Source: Anaeramoeba flamelloides
Taxonomy: Eukaryota > Metamonada > Anaeramoebidae
Direction of reading: 5' to 3'
NCBI GenBank assembly: GCA_027625915.1
Contig: JANTQA010000044.1
Location: 620,001 to 684,000, forward strand
Length of the DNA stretch: 64,000 bases
Below the pieces are notes generated by a model. The model was not told where the DNA came from, searched no databases, and worked only from the letters and a program-made list of their open reading frames with translations. Position 1 is the first letter of the stretch. The number at the start of each line of letters is the position of its first letter. Below are positions 36,557 through 47,525 of this stretch, piece by piece. Both the position numbers and the translations under genes were made by a program.

Positions 36557-38182
36557 AACCCCATTCCAAAAATTTGTACACACCCAAAATCAAAAATAAG
36601 CAAAATAAAACTCAATTTATTGTAAACTAAATTTCATAATAAATGGTCCATCTTACATTTGAATAATGGATTGCTTTTGTATCGTTTTGAAGTTTTTCCT
36701 CTCACAATGAAAAGTTTGTAAATAAATCATTTTTTCTCTTTTTTATTTTTTCCACAGTGTTTTGTTAAAATGGAAAACGAAAATGAAAATTTGGAAAGAA
36801 ATAATAGATGAATTAATGAAAAATTTGGTTTCAAATATGAACAAGAGATTAGATTTAGTTATTCAAATGGAAGAAGAATTGATAAAGGGTTTTTTCACTT
36901 TTTTAAATTTTCTATATTTTATGTAATGCTTTCTTTCAAAAAAAATATCCAAATTTTTTTTAACAGTTTCATTTATTTTTTTTTCTTTGGTATTTTTAGA
37001 CCAAAAATAAATATCTCTTGAGTATAGTATTGAATATTAAAATCTAAAATTTTATATTATAATAGATAACTTCAATTATTAAAAATATTTTTTCTTTAAA
37101 ATTTGATTTTTAATGGGCCAATTATTATGAAAGATAATATATTTTTACAAACCAAATACAAAACATAATTTAAGTTACCCAATATTAATGTTTTAATAAG
37201 TAATCATTTTAATCCAAATAAAAGAAAAAAATATTAAACTCAAATATAAAAATTGGTGTGTCCAAAATAATGAAACGAGCCAAACAAAAAATGTATTGGT
37301 AAATTTGTTGAAAATTCACCAACAATTGTTGATCAATCAAATGATAAGATACCATCAATCATTTTTATGTGATTTTCCTATTAAACAAACTAAACATTAA
37401 CCTTCTACTAACCATCGAAAAAAAAATCGAGATCTAACGAAACAGATTAAGTAACTGGAAAAAAGGAAATAAAAAAAATACAAAAAAGAAAAAAAATGAA
37501 ATACTTTGTAAAATCAAAATTCTTTCTAAATTGAATTTAAAGTGTAGGTATTGTAATTCTTTCAACTGTTTAAACTGTGTGCAAATTTTTGGAATTTAGT
37601 TTATTTTATTCGGAAAATCTATTGATTTTCGTTCGGTTTTGAGTTTTCTATTTTATTTGTTAAATGTTCTCGGTTTTTTTGAGGTTTTTTATTGTTTTTT
37701 CGATTTTATTTGTTAAATGTTCTAGGTTTTTTGGGGGTTTTCTAATTACTTTTTGTGAGAGTGCCTAGGTTTTTTTTACTTTTCAAAATAAACAGAAAAT
37801 TTTAATAAATTTTCGGTTTATTTCAAAAAGTAAAAAAAACCTAACGAAAATCAATATATTTTCTAGATAAAATAGAAAACCTCAAAAAAACCTATAACAC
37901 TTCATAAATAAAACAGAAAACTCAAAGAAAATCAGGGCGTTTGAGAACAATATTCGTAACTCTAAGTAATTAATGTAACGAATAATGGTAAATAGTAATT
38001 TAGATGGTCATAAAAAAAAAAAAAATGAGGAATCGGGTAAGTTTCAAGTTTAGAATTGGTTGAAATAACAAAAATGAAAAATTAACAAGGAAAAGAAAAA
38101 GAAACGAAAAAAAAAAAAAACATGTTAAACACAAAAATAAAAAAATTATTAATTTTTTATTTAATAAAAGTAAAAATTGATT

Positions 38183-38216
<34 letters not shown>

Positions 38217-38532
38217 ATTATAAACTCTATTTAAAATTTTTGGTCAAACCTCAAATTTTTTGTTCCCCTCATTTCATCATCTTGAACATACCTCAGTTTT
38301 TTTTTGTTCTGCTCGTTTCATTATTTTGAGCACACACACACACACACACACACATCGGTTTTGATTTTTATATTTTTTTCTTTTTATTTAAATACAAAAG
38401 AAGAACTTATAAAAACATTAATACTGGATAAACTAAACCTGATTTAATATTTAGTTTTTAATAATATACAAATTTGAGAATTATTTTGTTTATTTTTGAT
38501 TTTGGGTGTGTCCAAAATTTTGAAATGGGGGT
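36557..38532. mobile_element. MA family DNA element, about 2 kb, TA-flanked
   Basis: Ends after/before TA: left AACCCCATTCCAAAAATTTG then TACACACCCAAAATC; right, inverted, ACCCCCATTTCAAAATTTTG then GACACACCCAAAATC. A second, inner pair of inverted blocks (about 37247-37290 and 38295-38350, GTGTCCAAAATAATGAAACG-like) suggests a nested or composite structure. A short frame near 36800-36890 (FGFKYEQEIRFSYSNGRRID) is the only hint of protein and is far too short for a transposase. It also contains hairpin modules (37600-37935), an (AT)n run 38184-38213 and an (AC)n run 38331-38354. Related internal sequence is at 15829-16370. Confidence 0.75.
37600..37935. repeat. Hairpin module array (P3, P1, P3)
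   Basis: The P1 module at 37767-37842 is a near-perfect palindrome (AGGTTTTTTTTACTTTTCAA and its inverse around AACAGAAAATTTTAATAAAT). On each side, P3-like arms face each other over about 150 bp: ATTTTATTTGTTAAATGTTC-type on the left, ATAAATAAAACAGAAAACTC-type on the right. Confidence 0.7.
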
Positions 38533-38629
38533 TATATTCATTCACAACATTATAAAAAATTTTAATTTATCTAACAGGTTATCTAAAAACTTTAAATTTG
38601 AGAATTGCTTTTTTTTTCTGGTTATTTAT

Positions 38630-38885
38630 TAACTTTATCCTTTTTCTTCTCTTTCCGTTTCTCTTCACCCCCTTTTTTTTTTTTTTTCTTTTTTTTCTTT
38701 TTTTTCTTATTATTATTGTTTTCTGCTTTCTTCTTTTTCTTTTTCCCTTTCTTTTGTTTCTTCTTTTTATCTGTTTTATTATCTTTTTTTTTTTTTTTCT
38801 TTTTCTTATTTTTTTTCGTATCTTTTTTTTCTTATCCTTTTTTTTTTTTTTTTTGCCTTGAAATTTTGATCTCAGCCCTCGGTTT
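38630..38885 (-). other. Lysine-rich open frame just 3' of the kinase stop
   Basis: On the minus strand a frame free of stops runs from about 38885 to a TAA near 38630: RGLRSKFQG, then Lys-rich (KKDKKKKIRKKIRKRKKKKD, NKTDKKKK), AENNNN and EEKRKEKKKDKVNK. It continues the basic character of the kinase tail but is in a different frame, separated by about 30 bp containing CTAAC and AG sites. It could be an alternative 3' exon, a C-terminus shifted by a homopolymer length change, or an accident of purine-rich sequence. Confidence 0.3.
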
Positions 38886-38913
38886 TTTGGTTAGTTGTTT
38901 ATTTTTTTTTTGA

Positions 38914-41900
38914 TTAGGATCTTTTTTTAGTTTTTTTTCTTCTTAATAAAAAAAAACTCCCTCGTTTCTTTTTTTTCCTTTTTTTTTTCTTTACCACAAG
39001 TTTATTATCTTCATTCTTTTCATTTTTTAGCATTGTTTCCTTTTGTTCTTTGTGTTCATTGTCAATTAAAGGTTCTGGCTGAGAACATGAAAATATGTTC
39101 TTTTTATCATTTGAACTATTATCAATATTTTGAACCAAGTTTTGATATTTTAAAAAGATATTCGAAAATAATTTTAAAGTTATTCCTGGTTCAAGCTTCT
39201 CACAATCCGTGAAATTATTTAGAATTTGATCAAACATTTTTTCAACTTCTTGATTTCCAATATTATGCTTCATTTGGTTTATACTATCTTTTATTATGCC
39301 ATCTAAAAAGAAATTCTTTGCTTCGGATGATAAATTATGATTTTTGTTAAATTCTTGTGTTTCATTATTATCTTTGTGCTTTTTGATGAATTGTTTTTCC
39401 TGAACTTCATTTTCATTTAATTCTGGGTGAATTTCCTTATCAAATGTACTTTCTTTTTGTTGGGAATTGTCTTTTGTCTTTTTTTTTTTTTCATTCAGAT
39501 CCTCGACCACAATTTCAATTTCTTGGATATTAAAATTTTTCTTTAATTGCTTGATTCCCATTTCCTCCCCATTTTCGTCTTTTTTATTGTTCTTCAGTAT
39601 CTTGGCATTTCTATTACTGTTTTTGTTTTCTATTTCATCATCTTCTTGATCGGTTTTTCCATCCCCCTCTTGCTCTTTTTCTTCATTATCAATATATTTC
39701 TTTTCCTTTACCTGATCAATTACCTTTTCTTCTTCCTCCTCATTGCTATCTTCTTTATTATTATTATTATTGATTTCGTCTTGTTCAACATCGTTTCCAT
39801 CGAATTCTCCACGTTTCCCTTCATTATTCTTCTCTTTCTCATCACTTTTGTTTTTTTGTACATTTGCTGTTACCCTTTCTAATTCATCTCCCGAGTTAAC
39901 GTTAGTAGAATTTGGGATTATTTCAGATGTGTTTTCTTGTTCTTTCTGCACTCTTTTAATTACAATTAGTGATTTTGATTTAACAATTTGGTTTGTACTA
40001 TCGAAATTAGAATCCGAAGAAGACTCCTCTGAATAATCCTCACTTGATACACTTTGAATACTAGAACTACTATATAACACGGAACTTGAAGAATTTGAGT
40101 TTTCAGAGGAACTTGTGGACGTACTTTTATGATTATCACCAATCAATTCATCATCTTTCTATAGGATTATTAAGAAATAATAAAAAATTAAATTTATTTG
40201 TAATTATGATAAAGATTATTTGTTTTTGTTTAAAAAAAAAAAATAAAATTATTTTAAAAAAAGATCCTTAGATTTGTCATCTATCTTAACATATGAATTG
40301 ATTTTTTCAATTTTTAATATAAATTATGAAAATGAATTTTAAATTTTTTCGCAAAATGTAAAAAAATATACTAGTTTCTATAATATTGTTTGAATAAATA
40401 AGAATAACCAGATAATTATCAATAGTTGATTCATCTGAATAAAATATAATTAAAAATAATTTTGATCAATAACTTTTGTCCGTTTTTTTTTCAAGTGAAA
40501 ATTTTGATTTGAATATTTTCTGTTTTTTTTTAAAAAGTTAAATTTTTTTTTTTTCATTTTGAAAATCTATTTAATCTTTTTAGTAAAAATACAAATTTAT
40601 AATCCAATGATGAATTTTTAAACTTTTTGAATTCTTTCTGACAAATATTTTGGAACTGTGGGAAAAAAAATATGCACTGAAAGGTTTAATTTTAAAATTA
40701 ATTGTTTTCACAGTTTTTTAGTTTTTTTTAAAAATATTAAAGAGTTTTATCCCATCCATTAAAATCAAATCTTCTTAGTCTTCTTGTAAAAAATTGGCTA
40801 TAATTTTATGTTTAGCAATTGACAATTATTTTTTTATTAAAAAAATGTATTTTATGAATAATGAAAAAAAGCGATATTTTACCCCTAACACAATTCTGGA
40901 TGGAAAATTAAATTAATTTCAATTCCAAATCAAAGAAGAAATCACTCAGGAAGAAATCACTGAAGAAAAAATCACTGAGGAAGAAATCGCATAGAAATAA
41001 TCACAGAAGAAATCACAGAAGAAATCACAAAAATCATCAAAACTAAAATCTTCTAGTTTATGATAATTTCAAAGTTTATCATTTTTCATCTACCCTTTGT
41101 ATTACTAATTTCAAATTGGGTAAAACACACGATTGACTGGATTGGTTCTTTAGAAATAAAAAATTGAATTTATATCAAAATTGAAGATTTGTGTTTCTGT
41201 GATTTGCTTTTTCAAAAATAATTGAAAATATTCCATATTCTTTTTAACTTTTTGTATTTAAGATCTTCCAAGGCCTATGGGTTTTTTAATGTTTTCTTGT
41301 TTTTTTAAGGTTTGATTTGCCAATCTAAGTTTTTTAGAAAAAGAAATTAAAAAATAATCTATTTTTCAATGGTTAATATGTAGATCTACTCAAGATTGTT
41401 GATATTTTTTGTTTTAAAATTTTGTTGTATAAAGTTAAGCCAGTTTATCATAAAAGAATGAAAAAAACAAATTTAGTTTTTTAAAAATCTTTTTATTTTT
41501 TGCTCTTTTTTCATTTAGATAACTTTTTACATTTATATAACTTTTTACATTTATATAACTTTTTGCATTTATATAACTTTTTACATTTATATAACTTTTC
41601 ACAAGACGATTTTGTTAGATCGTAGTGTTTTTCGAAATGTAGAGTTCTGGATCCAAGTTAATTTATGAACTCATTAGGCAAATATAATTCAAAACTAGGG
41701 ATTTAGAATTTTTGAGAGCAATTCCTTTTGATTTCTCATAACAAGAGTATGACAATTTTAAAAGAGAGAAAAAAAAATATCTTACATCAACACGTTTTTC
41801 TTTTGTGTTAAAAACCCAATTCACCTTTTCATCAGAATCACTATTTTTAGAAATTATATAATAAATAAAAATAATCAAGTTAAAATATAATACAATTTTG

Positions 41901-44900
41901 ATAATAGAAAATTAAAATTGGGAAAAAAAAAAGATTTCAAAAACTGTGTAATCTTCTTTTTTCAAAAAAATGGAATAATAAATGAAATCAACTTACATAT
42001 CTGATCCATCGTCACTTTCTAACGAAGATGACATTACTGAAGAATTATTTGTAATTTTCCATTGTTGATATTTTTCGATTAATTCGGTTAAAATAATTGG
42101 TTTTTTGACATTTTTAAATAATTTATGTTTTAAAAGCTCCTTTGCGGACGGCCGTAAGTTTGGATCTTTTTGTAAACATACAGAAACAAAATCTTTAAAA
42201 TTTTTTGAAAATTTTCCTTTAATTGTTGGAGGATCATTTTTTACAATCATAAACAGCACCTTAACGGGATGAATATCTGCAAATGGCGGTTCGCCCTTAG
42301 CCATTTCATAAGCAGTAATTCCTAAAGACCAGATGTCTGCTTTCTCATTGTAGGGAATTTTTTTGATAATTTCAGGGGCCATCCAGAATGGTGTCTTATA
42401 GAATTAAATTATTGATTAAAACAATGATATTGAAAATAATAAAAGATATAATTAATATATTTTGGTTTTTTCTTTGGATTTACATTTTAAAATTAAAATT
42501 ATACTTACCCCTACAAACGATTTTCTTTTCTGAACCGATTCGGATAATTGCCCTGATACGCCAAAATCTGCAAGTTTCACATCCCCAGTTGGAGACAATA
42601 ACACATTGGAAGCTTTTAAATTTGGTTGTTATAAGTTAATAAAAAAAAGTGTTTAATATTTGACAATTAAGAAAAAAAGAAGACATTATTATTATGTAAA
42701 ATACTGATTTTAAATTCAATTGATTAAATTATATATTAGCCTCTCAATTATTTATTCTGTTTTTATTTATTAAATTGAAGGGGATGTTATTTGGATTAAA
42801 ATTACACTTTCAAAAAGGAAAAATAGTTATTTAAAAAAAAAAAAAAGAGAAAATTTTGAAAAAAAAAAATAAATTTTATATTAAATAATTACAAATTCGA
42901 TAAAGAATATTCAGGGTGTACTTCCAAATGAATTAATCAGATAGATTACAAAAAAAACCTTTTATATTGGTTAGAGTTCAGAAGATCTTTTATCAATAGA
43001 TTAAAATGTATTTTTTTTTGTGGAAAAATTGGTGTTTATTTGCTTTTTATTTTTTGTTTTATTTCAAAAACCTCACTTTCCAATTATTCAAAATATACAC
43101 GCAAGAAGATATTTATCCTCTATTAATTATTTCATTTAAGTCAGTTTCGAGTCCTAAGTATTAATAACTCTGAAAAATCAATTAATTTCGCCAATATATC
43201 AATAATACTCTTAACAACCATGAACTTTATAGTTAGTGGGTATTTATTAGAACAAAAATAAAAACGAAAAAAAAACGTATTTCGAAAAAAAAAGTTATTT
43301 TAATCTGTTGATAAAAGGTTATCTGAACTTTAACCAAAACGAAAGGATGAAATTTGTAATCTATGTGATATAAACATTTGGAAAGTACATCCTTAATAAA
43401 CAAAAATTTATTTTTTTCCATTTTTTCCCTGGCTGAATTTTCTTTATATTGTGAAGAAGAGTTATCAAGTAGAAAGATCAAGTTGTTACAGGCTAAAGCC
43501 GAAAAACTGAACCATTACTGTACGAGCAATTTAAAAATAAAAAAGAAAAAGCAAAGGAAAAAAAAAATATCAAAGGTTAAAAAAAAAAAAAACAATTCTA
43601 TTAAACAACTATCCCCAAATTAACCTTCCAGACCAATTATCAAATTATTAAAAATCAACCAAAATTATCGTGTCTGTGATTTTGGGAGTACTTAATTAAA
43701 GATATCAATTGTTTTTTTTTTTTTTTTTTTTTGATTTTTTTACCAATTGCTCCTTATAAACCCCTTTTCTAAACCTAAATATGTTTTTTTTTGTCAATTT
43801 TTGTTTTCATTTCTTTAATTTTTTGTTTTTGCTTTTTCAAAAATAAAAATATTTTTGGGTGTGCCCTATCTCTTGAATGATGATAAAATCTATGATTTTA
43901 TACGCTTAAATTACCTTTGAGAAAATTTAAGTAAAAATAGCTTCTAGAGTGTAATTTACACTTGTTCAAAAATAATAATCATAATAAATGAAAATATGAA
44001 TGATGTAAACTTAAATTAAAAAACAATGTCCTTAGAAAATAAATAAAAATTTAACCTTTTTTTATTTTTGTATTCTTGACTTTTTTAAAATAAGCTGGGT
44101 CGTTTAATTCGAAAGGGTATTGAACTGCATTGTTTATTTCAAAATCTATTGATCAAACCAACTCCTTCAGGAATATTCATATTTTATGGTATTTTCAGAT
44201 TACTTTTATGAGTAAAAACATATTTATTGATTTTAAAAGAATGGTGAGTCAAGAGTTTTAATTCACATTCCAAATTTAGTTTGTTTTTTTTCGAAAATCG
44301 TGTTCGTTTGGGTAAAACTATTTTTAGCTAGACCAAATTCGAAATTTTCCTTTAAAAAGTTCGAAAATCAAAATTTCATTGTGTCTGGATCTTTCCAAAT
44401 TATTTCTAGTCAATTTCCAGATAGTTTACTTTGGGTATACCAATAATAATGAAAATAATTTAGATATAATGCAGCAATATCAAAAAAAATCGGATTTTAA
44501 ATTTGGCTTGTTTTATTCGAGAAATTTCTTAAAAGTTTTTGGATCAATAAGTGTTTTACTTCAAAATCCTACTCAAATATCAAAAATTGTAATATTTTGG
44601 CTTTCTTTTTGTTGTCATTCTTTTAAATCCTTTTTTTGGTTAAGGTATTGTATTTCGATCCCCAAATAACATAAAATATGAATAGTACCTAAAAATTTTG
44701 AAATAACAATCAATTCAAGGTGGAAATCACAAATGAGTTCATTTGATAGATTACAAAAAAAAAAAAAAAGCAAACCTTTATATTGGTTAAAGTGAATACG
44801 ATCTTTTATTATACAGACTCAAATCATTTTTGTTTACTGGCATTTGTAGAATAAATAGGAAAAAAATTTTACTTTCATTAACCTTTTTCAATTCTCAAAA

Positions 44901-46340
44901 TCCCCTTCATTGGGATTTCTTAGTTCACACAAGACACATAGATATACCAAAGTACCAAAGACAAAAAAACAGCCAAACAAATAAATAGAGATCATAAATT
45001 AGAACCTACTTGTTTGAAAATTCTACTATTGTTATTTGAATTTTAAATGGGATAAAATTTTCACTTCCTTTTCCAGGTTTTTTTCATTTTTATTTTCAAG
45101 TCTCAAAGAAGTAGGTTGTAATTTGAAAACTCTATTTGTAAAAAGGAAAATGGAAAACAAGGTGAAAATTAATTCACATTTATAATTAAAATACCAGTTG
45201 AGAAAAAATGTAGATTATTGGCGTTTTTTTGGTTTTTATATAACTTTAAAAACCCTCACTTTCCAATTATTATAGATACACACGCAAGAAGATATTTTTA
45301 CTTTGTTTATTTTTCATTTAAGTCGGTTCGAGTCCTAAGTATTAATAACTCTGAGAAATCAATTAATTTCGCCAATACATCAATAATACTCTTAACAACC
45401 ATGAACTTTATAGTTAGTGGGTATTTATTAGAACAAAAATAAAAACGAAAAAAAAACGTATTTCGAAAAAAAAAGTTATTTTGGTTTGTGAACAAAAGAT
45501 CATCAAACTTTAACCAAAATGAAAGGACAACAATTGAAATGTGTCTGAATAATTTGTTTGAAAAGTACTTCCTAAAAGGGAGTTTGTTGTTGTTAAATGT
45601 CCTGAGAAACCAAATTTGTTGTTGCAATAAGAGACCACAAAGAAAAGAAAATAAGGATTTGTTTTGTAAGAAATTCATACCTTTAATATCCCGATGAATT
45701 TTCCCTTGTGAGTGAAGGTAATCCAATCCTAAGAGCAATTGCTTTAAAATAACTGTAATGTATATTTCTTGAAGAACCCCTGGTTGAAGCTATTGAGTTT
45801 GAAAATAAAGTGTAAAAAGACATGAGGTTTTGTTTAAAAAAAAGATAAAAGGCCCTTTTGTGTATTGTTCATTGAAAAATGTATTTACAAGATCCTGTAC
45901 TGATCCACCACCCATAAATTCCATTATTATCCACAAATCTTCATTTTTGAGGTAACTGCCTTGGTATTTTATAATGTACGGAGAAATACACTTTAATAAA
46001 AAGGTGAAAAGAGAGTTTTTAAAAATTAAATACAAGCACAGCAAATAAGAATTTCGGTGAATAAAAAGATTACTTGTTGTAATATCGTCATTTCTTTTTT
46101 AATATCCTCTATCTCATCTTCGGTTTCCTCTAAATTAATTATTTTTATTGCTACGGTCTCACCTGTTTGTTTATTAATTCTTTATATAAAATTCGAAGAA
46201 AATGAAATAATTTTGCTTTTGTTAATTGCTGTTTTACAAGTAAAAAACACTAATTTGTTGAGTTACCCTTTATAAACTTCGCCAAAATTTCCTTTCCCCA
46301 CTCGCTCTTGTCGAACAAAGATTTTTTCAGGATCAATCAT
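38914..46340 (-). CDS. GCK-III (severin/MST3-like) STE20 Ser/Thr kinase, 730 aa
   Basis: Eight exons (complement): 46267-46340, 46074-46179, 45889-45990, 45681-45789, 42509-42612, 41997-42394, 41786-41840 and 38914-40158, with all phases consistent. Cytosolic protein kinase. Residues 8-260 are the catalytic domain: Gly loop GKGNFGEVY (15-23), Lys37 in VAIK, Glu54, HRDIKASN (126-133), DFG (146-148), [11 protein letters not shown] (163-173), [18 protein letters not shown]. The post-kinase segment [12 protein letters not shown] matches the LTELIDRYKRWK of MST3/MST4/YSK1 and severin kinase, which fixes the GCK-III subgroup; these act with MO25 and CCM3-type partners. The activation-loop phosphosite (Thr178 in MST3) is Ser162 here. 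Exon 8 adds about 400 residues: a Ser-rich stretch (about 325-375), Asn/Glu/Lys runs, one ordered-looking helical segment (589-663) and a Lys/Arg tail suited to nuclear or membrane binding. Intron 4 (3.1 kb) and intron 7 (1.6 kb) hold repeats. Confidence 0.94.
40933..41030. repeat. Minisatellite in kinase intron 7
   Basis: About seven imperfect copies of a GAAGAAATCACT(GAG) unit, the unit shortening from 15 to 12 bp along the array. It lies in an intron, so it is not part of the protein. Confidence 0.75.
41519..41600. repeat. 18-bp tandem repeat in kinase intron 7
   Basis: Four nearly perfect copies of ATAACTTTTTACATTTAT and a partial fifth. Confidence 0.85.
42915..43393. mobile_element. MF family DNA element, copy A
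   Basis: TIRs of about 75 bp: the left starts AGGGTGTACTTCCAAATGAA, the right, inverted, AGGATGTACTTTCCAAATG; both go on to AGATTACAAA and GGTTA(G/A)AGTTCAGA. The interior at 43150-43310 is almost identical to 45325-45480 in copy B, so the two are recent relatives. No transposase frame. Confidence 0.75.
43415..43980 (+). repeat. Dispersed repeat R, longest copy
   Basis: Runs from TTTTTTCCCTGGCTGAATTT through the blocks GTGAAGAAGAGTTAT, AAAGAAAAAGCAAAGG, TTATCAAATTATTAAAAATC and GTGTCTGTGATTTTGGG, then poly-T, TTTTTTTACCAATTGCTCC and a 3' end AAATCTATGATTTTATACGC ... GAGTGTAATTTACACTTG. The last block is a short palindrome. Partial copies: 12195-12500 with 13785-14045, 17945-18420, 26715-27060, and 3' ends at 32160-32390 and 56530-56790. 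Confidence 0.7.
44716..45575. mobile_element. MF family DNA element, copy B, with an ME element inside
   Basis: Left arm 44716-44800 (AAGGTGGAAATCAC, GATAGATTACAAA, ATATTGGTTAAAGT), right arm about 45490-45575 (AAACTTTAACCAAAATGAAA, GAAAAGTACTTCC). The core 45325-45480 matches copy A with very few differences. The extra length relative to copy A is partly explained by the ME copy at 45026-45197. Another MF right end lies at about 54660-54775. Confidence 0.7.
45026..45197. mobile_element. ME family MITE, copy 1
   Basis: Inverted arms CTATTGTTATTTGAATTTTA and, from the right end inverted, CTGGTATTTTAATTATAAAT. Left flank TA, right flank TT. Same structure as 47363-47525. Nested in MF copy B. 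Confidence 0.65.
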
Positions 46341-47362
46341 GTTTCTTTTGATTAGTAAGTTGTTACAAGATGAAAAGGAAAGGTAATACTTTTTTTTGTT
46401 TTATATTTTTTTACGAAAAATTAAAAAAATGATAAATTCTCTTTTTTAAACTTTAGTTTTTCATTTTAAACAGATGAATCTTTGTTTGACTCACTCAAGA
46501 ATGATCATTTGATAAAAAAATATTTTGAAATTTAATGTGACAATCACTACTGATTGAAAAACGAAATTAAAATAAAAACTCCATTAAAACAACTCTATTG
46601 GGAAAATAATTTTATTGAAGCAACATAAAAAGAAATCTTTTTTTTGAAATTAATTAAAAAAATAGAATGGGGATTTTTGAAAAAGGCGACTTGGTATTTC
46701 TCCAGACAAGGAATTTTTTGTGCCTTTTTAATTGAATAAATTTTGAGGAATGTAGAAATAATTTTTAAATAATTAGGGTTATTTTTGTTGTTATAATTAA
46801 GTAACTTATTCAGGTAATAATTTTAGATCTTGAATTTTACAACGATTTTTGTTATAAGGTCGACAAATTCGAAAACTTCTTAGTGTCCAAAATCTAAATA
46901 ATTTTATATTTAAAATTTGAGAGTCAAACGATTGGAGAGATTTATCCAAGTATCCAAAACAACAAAAAAAAATAATTCGATTTTTTTCACTCAACAGAAA
47001 TTCAAGATTTGAATTTAAGGAGTCTCTTATTTTTTGTGAATCTGATGTTTCTTATGATTGCCAAAAATATATTTATTAGCTTTAAAATAAATGTTAAGTT
47101 AAGAGTTTTAATTCAATTTTCAAATTTAGCTTTTTTTTTTCGAAAATTTTGTTAGTTTGGTTAAAACTCTTTTTAGTACATAAAAATCAAGTTTTACCTT
47201 GAAAAGTGCAGAAAATCAAAATTAGTATGCTAGTTTGAATTACTTTCTTTTCAATAATTATAGAAGTCCAAGTTAATGGAATAAATAAACTTAAAATATC
47301 ATTTGGAATATCACCTGAAGTACAACAGAAGCACAATAATGAAATATATTAAATTTCTCTTA
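46341..47362. other. Gene-less region upstream of the kinase
   Basis: Contains a diverged repeat (about 47040-47240; TTTCGAAAATTTTGTTAGTT, GGTTAAAACTCTTTTTAG) related to 44230-44390 and 30870-30990. No exon recognised; the 62-codon frame at 46806-46994 shows no family resemblance. Confidence 0.45.
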
Positions 47363-47525
47363 CTGGTATTTGAATTATAAATGGGAAAAAATTTTCACTG
47401 AATTTTCAATTTCCCTTTTCAATTAGATCCCAAATTACAACATACTTCTGAGAAAACTCTTTTTATTGAAGACAAATATCGAAAATGTAGTGAAAATTTT
47501 GCCCCATTTAGAATTCAAATACCAG
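47363..47525. mobile_element. ME family MITE, copy 2 (TA-flanked)
   Basis: A 163-bp element flanked by TA on both sides. Arms of about 38 bp: CTGGTATTTGAATTATAAAT then GGGAAAAAATTTTCACT, with the inverse at the right end. The same right end (GAAAATACCAG followed by TA) occurs alone at 32493. Confidence 0.82.

Noticed and set aside
38598-38913. Plus-strand Phe/Leu/Ser frames
   Set aside because: They are the antisense of lysine-rich minus-strand sequence; poly-T translation, not proteins.
39467-40036. Plus-strand hydrophobic and Ser-rich frames over the kinase tail
   Set aside because: Shadows of exon 8 of the kinase.
40933-41030. Regularly spaced short repeats considered as a CRISPR-like array
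   Set aside because: Contiguous tandem units with no unique spacers, in a eukaryotic intron.
43378-43623. 81-codon frame across the MF/R boundary
   Set aside because: Lies within two repeat units; similar sequence elsewhere has no conserved frame.
45315-45340. GGTTCGAGTCC as a tRNA T-loop
   Set aside because: It is inside the MF core, is altered in the sister copy at 43145-43160, and has no surrounding tRNA stems.
45307-45738. 143-codon frame joining HRDIKG to Phe-rich sequence
   Set aside because: Only 45681-45738 is exon 4; the rest is read-through into intron 4 and the MF element.
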